Shown here piece by piece: positions 1 through 8,597 of a DNA stretch of 22,128 nt. The notes beneath the pieces were generated by a model. That model was not told the origin of the DNA and did no database searches. It saw only the letters and a program-made list of their open reading frames with translations. The position numbers and the translations under genes are program-made. Every line of letters begins with the position of its first letter. Positions within the stretch are counted from its first letter, which is position 1. This DNA is from Pleurotus ostreatus/Saccharomyces cerevisiae fusant (lineage: Eukaryota; Opisthokonta). The DNA is taken from contig JAMQCK010000464.1 in the NCBI GenBank assembly GCA_024196135.1, positions 1-22,128 of the forward strand, in the 5' to 3' direction.

Positions 1-268
1 CGCCGAGAAGCCCATCTGCAGGGCCGCAATGCGCTTTTCATCCTCCGTATATTCCTCCATCACAGGCTGCTGCACTGGCTATCATCCCGTCAACACACCG
101 CCTCTACTTCCGACCCGCGCACATACATACTGGATACAGCGCCGTCCCCTCCCTCGACAACGACTGGATGTCGGCAAACGTGAGGCCCATGGGGGGCTGG
201 TTCCCGGCGCCAAAGCCGCCGCGGCCGCCCCCGCGCCCACCGCCTCGGCCCCTTCCGCGACCGCCCAT
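1..268 (-). CDS. Probable RNA polymerase III subunit Rpc31/RPC7, 5' part (runs off window start)
   Basis: Spliced minus-strand model: exon 1 at 268-131 (46 codons), a 52-nt intron at 130-79 (gtatgt...gatag, phase 0), and exon 2 from 78 to the window edge. The protein starts with a Gly/Arg-rich tract (MGGRGRGRGG...), then MGLTFADIQSLSREGTALYP, then PVQQPVMEEYTEDEKRIAALQ. A basic Gly/Arg N-terminus, a short hydrophobic segment, a 'LYP..P' linker and an acidic 'EYT(E/D)EEKR' stretch is the layout I associate with fungal Rpc31 (RPC7 in animals), a subunit of the Pol III-specific initiation subcomplex. The start at 268 is chosen because it opens the RG-rich tract and has A at -3; in-frame upstream ATGs lie in low-complexity sequence toward YRA1. 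It is divergent from YRA1. Family assignment rests on a short N-terminal piece; another RGG-type nuclear protein is possible. Confidence 0.55.
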
Positions 269-483
269 TGTATTCGAAGCGCGGGACGGAGAAGAAAGAG
301 GATCGGGTTTGCGCGTGTTTGGCCGCGCACGCGTCTGCCTAAGCTGTGACGCCAAGCACGACCAAATTCCGCCCACCCCTTGCTCCCAACGGTCACCTCG
401 TCCAGCAAAGCTCTTCGTCGTCGCCCCGGTCGCCCCTCGTCGTTGCCCCCCGACTCTAGTCCCTAGTATCACCAGCAGAAACG
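269..483. promoter_or_regulatory. Shared divergent promoter region, RPC31-like gene / YRA1
   Basis: The 215 bp between the two divergent start codons must hold both promoters and both 5' UTRs. It is pyrimidine-rich on the plus strand near YRA1. No clear TATA box is visible. Both flanking products act in nuclear RNA production, so co-regulation is possible, but this is inference from arrangement only. Confidence 0.5.
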
Positions 484-1988
484 ATGGACAAGTCCCTTGA
501 TGATGTGCGTTGTTGTCTTTTTCGTGGCGCCTGGCGAAGCATGTTGACCTTGCTGCTATAGCTCATCACCTCGCGTCCCCGTGGTGGCCGTCGCGGTGGC
601 GCACGTCGTGGCGCCGGCGCGAAGGCGCAGGTGCTTGGGACCACTCGCCCGAAGACGCCAGTTGTGACTGGGCGCCCGGCAGCCGTGTCCACGCAGCCGT
701 CCGACAAAATCATCGTCTCCAACCTCCCCCTTGACGTGAACGAAGCCGCTGTGAAGGTCCGTGTCGATACACACCTCTGCTTTGCGTAGCCACTGACTTC
801 GACCTCAGGAGCTCTTCGCCTCTACTGTCGGCCCCCTCCGCTCCGTCATGATTCACTACGACGCGGGTGGCCGCTCGAAGGGCATCGCCGTCGTCAACTT
901 CCAACGCTCTGGAGACGGCAACAAGGCCTACCAGCAGTACAACAACCGGCTTATCGACGGCAGTTAGTATCGCCTCTTCTCATCCCCACCCCTTCACTTC
1001 ATGGTCTCGGTTGCGCGTCGGCACAAACCTCCTTCTGAGTTACACGGGACCTTGATGCTGCTTCCTGCTGTAAAACCACCATTCTGGCGCACGGGCATTC
1101 GAAGGCTGCCGTAAGGCTCCAGTAGAGACGCCGGGTGAAGAGAAGCCTACGCAGGCGCTGTGATGTCGAACGACTCACGCGTACCTCGGTCGCACAGACG
1201 ACCTACATTGCATATGCGGCGCGCCACCACGCGCGACTGCAGGGCGACCCAAGCTGCATGGCGAACAGTTCCAAGAGCTGCGAAACCGAACGGCACGGCG
1301 CTTCGCAATGGCCGTCCGACAAGGACCACGGGCGCGAACAGGAGCGAACGGCTTCCACGCTGTCTCCCCTAAGCTCGAGAGTGATCTCCGCACCGGAATC
1401 ACTGGCACATTGGCAACGACTGGACGTGGAGCATGTATCGACGGCGAAGATGTATGGAACGGAGTCGAGGGATGGCAGGAGGCAGCACAGGTTTACGGCC
1501 ACCCAGGAGGCGGCTCGATGTCGTTCTCCGCATTCCTTCCGCTTTGCTTACACCCGCAACCGACCCCTTCCACCCCGAGCTAATGGTTCCCTGTCCGTTC
1601 GTGCCAATAACCGCTTCGTCAACAGAACGCCCGATGAAGGTCGAGATTGTCTTCGACCCCTCCCGCCCGGCCGCCCAGTCTTTGGTTCAGCGCGTCGCCC
1701 CTGCGGCGGCTGCGGCAGCTCCTACGAATGCTCCTGCTAGGTGAGTGGTGCGGTCATCGTGATATGTGCTCCGTTGCTGACAGACATGAAGGGGCGCAGC
1801 AGGTGGGCGTGGACGAGGTGGCCGTCGCGGTCGTGGTGGGCGCCGCACGAGCGAGCGTCCGCCCAAGAGCGCTGCTGATCTGGATGCTGAGATGGAGGTC
1901 AGTCTGGCTCTACCGTTTGCCCGAACCATCGCTGACGTCGCCTCAGGACTACACCCAGCAGGCCAGCGCACCGGCTGCTGCCGCTTAA
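484..1988 (+). CDS. YRA1: mRNA export adaptor Yra1/ALYREF (REF family)
   Basis: Six exons: 484-504, 562-756, 809-962, 1626-1740, 1792-1897, 1947-1988 (633 nt, 210 aa); all junctions are phase-consistent. The protein has every REF hallmark: an N-terminal box (MDKSLDDLI), an RGG/RG-rich linker, one RRM at about residues 55-131 (RNP2 IIVSNL; RNP1 KGIAVVNF, without the usual aromatics, as in ALY proteins), an Ala-rich stretch, a second RG-rich region, and a C-terminal box (SAADLDAEMEDY) like the motif that contacts the helicase Sub2/UAP56. REF proteins couple TREX to the Mex67 export receptor in the nucleus. The third intron (963-1625) is 663 nt, over ten times longer than the others (49-57 nt), and splits the RRM at LIDG|KRPMKVEIV. 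A long regulatory YRA1 intron is known from budding yeast. Confidence 0.93.
963..1625 (+). other. Unusually long (663 nt) intron of YRA1
   Basis: The donor is GTTAGT at 963. The acceptor is CAACAG ending at 1625, with a plausible branch-point sequence (GCTAATG, near 1580) about 40-45 nt upstream. Removing it gives the continuous RRM segment LIDG-KRPMKVEIV in phase 1. Open frames inside it (such as 1135-1740) show no recognisable domain and I do not annotate them. No small RNA hallmark was recognised. Confidence 0.85.
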
Positions 1989-2513
1989 GGTTTGGGTATG
2001 TAGAATGGCCCGAGGGAGGGCTCGTCCGTTGTTCTGTGTTCCCTTTCCATAGCTAGTGATCCTCTACGGCTAGCGATCCCTTTGGGATAGCTGGTGATCC
2101 CTTCTCATTGCTACTGTACCGCTAAACCGCTTTTCTGGTCAACCTATGTGTGCATTCCGTCTGTCGTTCTCGTTTGCCTTGTCGTTACCCGTATCTTACA
2201 TATAAATCCCCACCATGGACTCATGATATACTTATGGCGCTGCGCAGCATCTTTGGGTGTGATTCGAGTCTTCCGCGTTTCGCCAAGCGAGGGTGCGTCT
2301 TTCCGTGCGGTCAACAGGCAGCCCAAGTACAAAGACTGCCTAAAGGGGATGTGGCAAACGGAAGCAAAGGATGCAAGACAGGTGAGTAAACAAGGAATGC
2401 GGATCTGAATCGTGGCACGGATGCGGAAGGGACTTGGCTTCTGCCGTCGTGGTGAGTTTTCCGTAACACGAACATGCGCTTGAGCTGACTGTGGGTAGCA
2501 GGAAGTGGGCGAG
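1989..2513. other. Intergenic: YRA1 3' flank and upstream region of the ANK-MYND gene
   Basis: It holds the YRA1 3' region with a small three-copy repeat (2050-2100) and the leader of the next gene. A possible extra 5' exon runs 2223-2381 (phase 0, followed by a GTGAGT donor and an acceptor ending at 2501). It would add 53 unremarkable residues plus EVGE ahead of residue 1. I did not include it because its peptide looks like no known domain. Confidence 0.5.
2050..2100 (+). repeat. Three-copy short repeat, consensus TAGCTRGTGATCC, in YRA1 3' flank
   Basis: TAGCTAGTGATCC, CTAGCGATCC and TAGCTGGTGATCC follow one another at about 18-20 bp spacing, 60-110 bp past the YRA1 stop. They probably lie in the 3' UTR or near the polyadenylation region. 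Function unknown. Confidence 0.7.
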
Positions 2514-4038
2514 ATGGAGATGAAGTGCACCAAATGTCCGGAGGGCAAGCCCTGCAGGTGTCCGCGTATCATCTACACGCGAGACATACCGTCGTACAGG
2601 GGAGATGGGTCCGGGGGGCTGAAGGTGACGGCGCAGATGCAGAGCATTATACAGCAGCCGGGGTATCTATCCATTGCGAAGGGAGGGCAGACGCTCCGGG
2701 AGCTTTACGTGGATAGTAAGTTATGCTTGCCATGCATTCTAGAAGCGAAGTCACTGATCTGAGGGAAGACTCCGCCTACTTCGACTCACGCAAGCTGAGC
2801 ACGTTTGGGCTGTATTGTTATATGGGTGAGGTGGAATGTGTCAGGAGGGTGAGTGGTGCGCCACAAATGTAGCGGTCTGTTATACTTACTCGTCATGTCA
2901 GGCCGTTGACTCCGGAAATGCGCCCGACATCGAAGGCACGGAGACACCGTACCGTTTTGGGTACATAACCTTGACGGTCTCTGGCGGGCAGCGTTTAGAA
3001 GGTGCCAGTAGTACTGGCAATTACAAGCATGCTGCAACGCTAAGCTACCTCCTCTCCGTCGGCGCACCCGTCGACAAGCCCGACATCGCCGGCTACACGG
3101 CCCTCCAGCACGTCACCATGAACCACACTGCGCGCCCCGACCTCGCGCGCCTGCTCATCGAGGTCGGCCGCGCGGACGTGAACGCGCGCAACCGCTACGG
3201 CGAGGTCGCTTTGCTGCTGTGTTTCCAGAGCAACATCATCCCGTCTATCGACCTGCTGATGGAGCACGGCGCGGATGTGGACATTGCGGACGCGGACGGG
3301 CTGACGGCGAGAAACTTTATGATCAAGTGCGGCCCGCAGGTGGTGGCGTGCGTGCAGAAGTGGCTGAGGAAGAGGAGTGGGGAGACGAGGCCGATGGAGA
3401 ATACGAAGCGGTGCGATGCGTGTGGGACGGTGGCGAAGGAGTCGGAGGTGCTGAAGATGTGCGGGAAGTGTAGGACGGCGAGGTATTGTAATGCGGATTG
3501 TCAACGTGAGGTTCTTGTGTTCTCAACGCGACGTTCACTAACGTGAAGACCAGGCTCCCATTGGCCATCGCACAAGAAGACCTGCCGACCCTTCACCGCC
3601 GACAACTGCGTCACCGTCAAGCCTTTTTACCCCAAGTCAGGCCCCATCGGCCTCCAACCCACGGCCGACTTCGTGCGTACCATGCTCCAGGTACCCCAAG
3701 CCCCCACCCCCGCCGCCCACCACCGCATGCGACACGTCCCCAAGGATACCCTCGCCGGCTCCGCCAAGAACCTCGTCGTCAAAGTGCAGCTCCCCCTCAG
3801 CACGTTCTCCCTCTCCTTGGGCGTCTATCACGAACGCGGGCCGATGATGGTGTACACGAAGAAGCGGGATCTGGTGTGCCATGTGCGGTGGGGCGATAAT
3901 GGGGCGTATTATGAGAAGTTGTGGGAGGTGGTGAAGGACGGAGGGGTGAATGGGGCGAAGGCGTACTTTGCGGCGGAGTTGAAGAGTAAGGAGGAGCTGG
4001 TCATCAAGCTGGAGCCTTTGGCGGAGCAGCCTTTCTAA
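2514..4038 (+). CDS. Ankyrin-repeat protein with MYND zinc finger
   Basis: Four exons: 2514-2715, 2769-2848, 2902-3505, 3554-4038 (1371 nt, 456 aa); all introns are about 50 nt with consistent phases. The N-terminus carries a Cys-rich motif (CTKCPEGKPCRCP). Ankyrin-like repeats follow from about residue 85 to 240 (cores such as GYTALQHVTMNH, ARLLIEVGRADVNARN and DLLMEHGADVDIADADG). A MYND finger starts at residue 265: CDAC...CGKC...YCNADCQ, completed across the last intron by RSHWPSHKKTC. The C-terminal 150 residues have no recognised domain. ANK-MYND proteins are abundant in Agaricomycetes and are presumed protein-protein adaptors; substrate or partner is unknown. The start at 2514 is tentative, since an upstream exon at 2223-2381 would splice in frame. 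Confidence 0.85.
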
Positions 4039-4483
4039 CGGGCCTCGTCGTGCAGTATGGTTCATGACTTTCTCATTTGTTGACTCGCTCGATCCTCTGT
4101 GTACTACGACGCGCCGTTGCTCACCGTGACCTCGTCAGGTGCATGTACGGCGCATATTTTTATCGAATTCATCCCTTCGGATTCATTTACAGTCCAACCC
4201 TTCCTCACATCTGCAGTACGTCCCATTCAAAGTTCGTAAATTGCATTGCGTTCGGAAGACGTTCGTGATAATGCTACAAGAGGGAGTGTACAAAAAGGAA
4301 GAAGAACGTGCGCAGCACGGTTTTACAAACGAAAGGTCCATCCCTCGACCCTACAGCCGCGAGTGGTGCATAAGTAAGCGCCGGACTCTATACGCGGCAA
4401 CCACAGAGTGATCATAGAAAGTTCAAGTCATCAAAGCCGCTGAGAGCATTCATCCCTTCATGCGAGTTGAAGCTTCACGTCCT
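4039..4483. other. Convergent intergenic region, nothing recognised
   Basis: This is the 3' flank of the ANK-MYND gene (+) and of the 7-TM gene (-). It is less GC-rich than the genes, and I see no repeat, tRNA or conserved open frame in it. Confidence 0.5.
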
Positions 4484-5753
4484 TCACGCAAAGCTGAAGT
4501 CTTGCGGCGACCTCCGGCCGGTCGACGACGTCGACTCCGCCTTCTCCAGCTTGTTGTCCGCGTACGCGTTGGCACCCGTGAACGAGTTCGCGCCGTTGGT
4601 CGAGATCTGCATCGTCTGCTGGTACGGGATGTACGCGGGGACGGACTTCGAGGGCAGCGAGGCGGGCGCGGAGGAGGGGAGGATGTCGCTGCTGTTGGCG
4701 ACGCTGTCGATGACGGACTTCTGCAGCGCGACGATGATGACGACGAGCGTCGGGTAGAGGCCGGCGATGATGCAGAGCACCTCGAGCAGCAGGCTCGTCA
4801 CGGTCTCGGGCATGACGCCGAGCGCGGAGGCGAGGGTGAGGGCCTGGAGGGGGTTGTTAGTATGTGAGGGTCGAGAGGGGAAGGTGCGCACTGACCCAGA
4901 TGATGCAGTAGATGGCGCCCGACTCGACAAGGAGTAGCATGGTGAGCTCGGTGGCCGTCATGCGCTTCGCCTGCCGGAGGAGGTCACCGACCATCTTCTT
5001 GTAGCCCCAGGTCTTGTAGCCGATGGCCGCCGTGGCGATCACGTTGGTCAAGAGCAAGGGGATCGTCATGATCAAGCTGTACTCCGGGACATCCTCGAGC
5101 ACGAGCATGTAGACGAGTACGAGGAGCACGATGTCGATGATGGTTCCAACTGCGAGAGCGTAAGCGCGTGCGGCAGGGAGATGTAACGAAGACACTGACC
5201 ATAGGAGACAGCAAGGCAGCTGATGAGACCCCATTGGACGCGCGCCTCGTCTTTGAACAAGGCCCACGCACGCCAGACGACGATAGCGTCGCTGAGCATG
5301 AACTACAAGACAATGAGTATTCGGACGTCCACAGTCACAGAGGGAAACTTACGTTCAAACGGAGCAAGCAGTTCGTCACAATCTGCAGGTTGCGCTGCTT
5401 GATCTCAATGTCCGGCGGGGTGATGAGAAGCAGCTCCCAGTTGAGCTGCACGTATTCGTTGTAGACACACATGTACGCGATCGACGTCAAGAACATGATG
5501 GTGCTGCAGATGAAGAGGAAGAGCCGCGACTTGTTGTTGCGGATGCCCTGGTTGATGAGCAGGTACGCCGCGATGAAGTACAGGGTGGCGTGGATGCCTG
5601 AAGGGGATACTCGTCAGTATGCAGGCTATCTCAGCGAGGAGCACAACACCCACCAAAGAAGGTATGCGTGACGGCGGTCGCCTTCGTCCACTCCTTGATG
5701 ATGCTGATATCATCATCATAGAGACCATAGAGAACATCCTCGTCGGCAGACAT
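4484..5753 (-). CDS. Predicted seven-transmembrane protein, paralogue A (intron-poor)
   Basis: Five exons on the minus strand: 5753-5654, 5597-5353, 5302-5200, 5149-4896, 4843-4484 (1062 nt, 353 aa). The protein starts MSADEDVLYGLYDDD and has about seven hydrophobic segments, including HATLYFIAAYLLI, LFLFICSTIMFLTSI, IVLLVLVYMLV, IMTIPLLLTNVIA and LYPTLVVIIVAL, then a polar Ser/Thr-rich tail of about 75 residues. Signature stretches are LSDAIVVWRAWALF, LLVESGAIYCIIW and IAGLYPT. No signal peptide is seen. It belongs to a multi-TM family of unknown function common in basidiomycetes; I cannot name a substrate or ligand, and the GPCR-like topology is only suggestive. The gene at 19278-20683 is a clear paralogue with the same segment order. 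This copy lacks three introns present there. Confidence 0.85.
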
Positions 5754-6539
5754 GACTGGCGTTCGTGAGGAGGGTAGTGATGAGGTGAAGTCGGGGGCGG
5801 GGGAGGAGGGGACGGGAGGCGGAGGGCGGTGAGAAACGCAGTCCGTATGCGCACCTTATGTACCCCGCGGCGCCGTCTCCCACAAACCGGACCTATTGTG
5901 TTTTACGCCCGAAGAACAATAGCGCGACAATAGTAATCAGCGGGACCGCCACGGCTGCATTGTGATGGATGTCTCCGAGACAATAAGTCGACCCGGGGTG
6001 TACCTCAGCAACCCGGCCAACCACATGGATAAGAACCCGGCGACCTAGAGACATCTCCCATGCATCAATCCACCTACCATGTCGCCCTTGTCTTCCACAG
6101 CGCTGGGAATGCGCAAAAAGTGAGCAGAAGACGTGCGTGCATACCGAGGCAAACGCCGGTTTCGGAGGTGTGATTCAGAGGGTTATTGTCTTCCCACGTG
6201 GCGATCCGCTATCAGGTGGTCTCCCTCTAATGACTGGACAATGAGTGTTCTCAAGGCGGCATACGAGCTATGGCTTCAGTTCCGGCGCTTATATGAGTCC
6301 TTGAAGCTTGAAGGCCGGTAGCGGCGTCTAGTCTTCCACGAGGAAGTATGAGTCCGCCGATAGTTGCGGAGTCACTTTTGACTTCAGTTGGCGGTCGCAT
6401 ACTTACGGCGCTTGTCGACGTGTTCGCGGCTTCTTGTCCTCCCCATTCATGTTGTCGCGACGAGAATGGAGTCCGTGAACATGCAAAGTCCAGTTGGCGT
6501 TAAATATGTACACATACAGTCCGAGATCCAACACACCCC
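5754..6539. other. Intergenic: 7-TM gene A promoter side and golgin gene 3' flank
   Basis: 786 bp without a supportable gene. The half next to 5753 must contain the 7-TM gene A promoter and has a cluster of ACAAT motifs (5895-5984). The half next to 6540 is the golgin 3' flank. No repeat or RNA gene was recognised. Confidence 0.55.
5895..5984. promoter_or_regulatory. Cluster of five ACAAT/ATTGT motifs upstream of 7-TM gene A
   Basis: ACAAT or its complement occurs at 5895, 5916, 5927, 5959 and 5980, about 140-230 bp upstream of the ATG at 5753. ACAAT is the core bound by HMG-box (Sox/MATA-type) factors, which include fungal mating regulators. About 0.2 occurrences would be expected by chance in 90 bp of even composition. 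Regulatory role is inference. Confidence 0.35.
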
Positions 6540-8408
6540 CTACTCCTCCGTCGCCCGCTCCTTCCCCTTCACCGACGGCGGCAGTGGTGGCACGGGCGGG
6601 GGCGGCGAGCCGCCATGGCCGTTCCCAAACGATCCTAACGAGAGGTTCGGTGACGACGCCATCGCGGAGGAGGACAACGAACGTGAACCGAGCCGTATCG
6701 GGCTCGAAAACGTATTCGAGCTCGGGAACGAGCTCCCGAACGTACTGCGCGTCGGGCTGGGGGTGCCCTCGGAGGGCGCGTAGCCCTCACCGGGGCGGCG
6801 GGTTTGGAAGGAGGTGCGCGAGGGGGTGTGGGGGAGACGAGAGCCGGAGAGGAATTGACCGGCTTTTGGACGGTCGTCGGTGCCGGAGCTCGTTTCGGTA
6901 AGGAGGAATTCGACCCATAGGCGGGAGAAGGACTGGGAAGATGCCTGAGCAATTGATACCAAATGCATCACGGAATGTGCCTACCTCAGTCTCATCCGTC
7001 TGCTCGACGCGGTCGTTCTGCTGGCTCTGACTCTTACGGCCCCAGAAGCTGCCCAGCGCAGACGCAGTGCCACTATTCGATCGCTGCAATCCTGCCTTCA
7101 CGCGTTCGGCGTCGCTCCATCCCAGGATCGTAGCAAGCAGCCCAAGCATCTCAAATCGCTTCGAGTCCTCGCGTGGCGTCGTAATGAAGGATAACAAGAC
7201 ATTTGTTACGAGTCGCCGGTCAACGTTTTGCGATGTTGACATGGAGGATGCTCGTAGTCGCCGCAAAGACTCGGTGAGATGCTCGTTCATGATGACAGCT
7301 GGAATGTGGCGGTCAGGGCTTGTCTTATCTGGCCAGGAGACGACAAACCTTCATGTCGAAGCTTGTTGATCAGGATGGTCTTCTCCTTGACCTCCTTCTC
7401 GAGCTCTTCGGTGCGGGAGGTATTGGATGCGTTCTCTTCGAGCTTTAGCTGTGAACAGTAGGTTTAATGAATAATTCTAGCGCGAAAGGAGGACGCGCAC
7501 CTCAGCAGTCAAAGCTCGGTGCTTGTACTCTGCGAGTGATTGTGTCACTTGCAGAAGCTGCGTCTCGTAGTCCTTGACAGCCTGCTTGAGCTCGTGATCC
7601 TTCGCTGTAATCGAGTATTAGAGAAGTACGGATGTCAGATCGTGCAAACGCACCTGCTTGGAAGTCCTGCAACACGCTTTGCAAGTTCGCCTCGTTCTCC
7701 TTCTCCAATGCAAGCTCTGCTTGCAGTCGTTCAGAAAGCTCGCGTTCCCGCTCAATCTCGCGCTTGACACTCTCAGCCTCATCGGCCGCCACACGCTCTT
7801 GCAATGCGACGCGTTCCCACTCGTCCCGCTCCATCCGACACCGCTCGAGTTCCATCTGCGTCTCCCGCAGCTCGCGCTCCCGCATCATGCTCTCCTGCGC
7901 GTTCTCCTGCAGCGCGCGCGACCGCAGGTCGGACAGCTCATTCGATAACCGCGCCGCCTCCTCATTGGACGTCATGACCTCCTCCTTCAGCGCCTCGATC
8001 GTCGCCGCGAACTCCTCACTCTGCGCCGAGAGCTGCTGGATCTGCTGCTCGCGCCGGTCGAGCTCTTCCTGTCTGGCCCGTCAGCGCGCTCGCCTCGCTC
8101 CGCACGGGGGCGCCACGCACCGCATCCTTCTGCAGCTTGTTCCCCAGCGTCGTGCGCATCGTCTGCAGCTTCGCGAGCAGGTTGCGGTACTGCCCCGCGA
8201 GCGCTTCCTTCTCCTCCCGAGTGCGCTGGAGCTCCTGTTGCAGTCCCTCCACCGTCGTCTCGTCGGCGCCGTGCCCATTTACGTTGACTGGTGTCTGCCC
8301 GGACAGTCCATTGGCCTCAAGCGATGGTGAGCCGAGGCGGTCCATCGAGTTTCTTGAGGCTGAGCCGGGGGAAAGGGGTGGCGGGGAGGGAACTCCATTG
8401 CTGGCCAT
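6540..8408 (-). CDS. RUD3: Rud3/GMAP-210-type golgin with GRAB domain
   Basis: Six exons on the minus strand: 8408-8121, 8068-7654, 7604-7501, 7448-7349, 7298-6985, 6944-6540 (1626 nt, 541 aa). The order is a Pro/Ser-rich N-terminus (MASNGVPSPPPLSPG), a long charged coiled coil from about residue 50 to 320 (heptad-rich, with runs such as LERCRMERDEWERVALQ), a GRAB/GRIP-like domain at about 326-372 (VDRRLVTNVLLSFI...LGLLATILGWSDAERVKAGL), and a Ser/Pro-rich tail. The 'VD.(Q/R)LV(S/T)N' and 'KRFE.L.L(I/L)A..L.W' pattern matches the GRIP-related Arf-binding domain of Rud3 rather than the classical GRIP domain, which has a key Tyr where this has Leu. Such golgins bind Arf1-GTP at the cis-Golgi and tether vesicles. 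An in-frame ATG at 8486 exists, but it would begin inside repeat A1, so 8408 is preferred. Intron 5 is only 40 nt. Confidence 0.88.
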
Positions 8409-8430
8409 TGTTGGACACTCGACGATTGTT

Positions 8431-8597
8431 TTGACAATCTGCGGTATAGCGAGGAACGAGCGGTGCCGCAGAATAGGTCTACGCACGTGCAGGAGCGCCC
8501 GGGCCGAGCCGCCGCCCCTTGCCTCCGCCCACCATCGTCGCTGGCAGCGCCGCGTCGCGTCGCGTTCATGCCAGCGACGATGTCGTCTTTTCTTTTC
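8431..8597 (+). repeat. Direct repeat A, copy 1 (outer left end)
   Basis: Starts TTGACAATCTGCGG and ends CGTCTTTTCTTTTC. It is identical to 9844-10010 (offset 1413). It contains a perfect 14-bp inverted repeat (8533-8546 with 8569-8582, 22-nt loop), a TCTGCGG/CCGCAGA inverted repeat near its start, and a CACGTG palindrome (8484-8489). Its left end is 22 bp from the golgin ATG. Confidence 0.95.

Noticed and set aside
1135..1740. 201-codon plus-strand open frame across the long YRA1 intron
   Set aside because: No domain and ordinary low-complexity composition; the overlapping YRA1 exon in another frame is strongly supported.
2826..3001. 176-nt intron in the ANK-MYND gene joining YCYMG to ASSTGNYK
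   Set aside because: It is phase-compatible, but the 53-nt intron 2849-2901 keeps GEVECVRR-AVDSG and GTETPYRFGY, which look like genuine ankyrin-region sequence.
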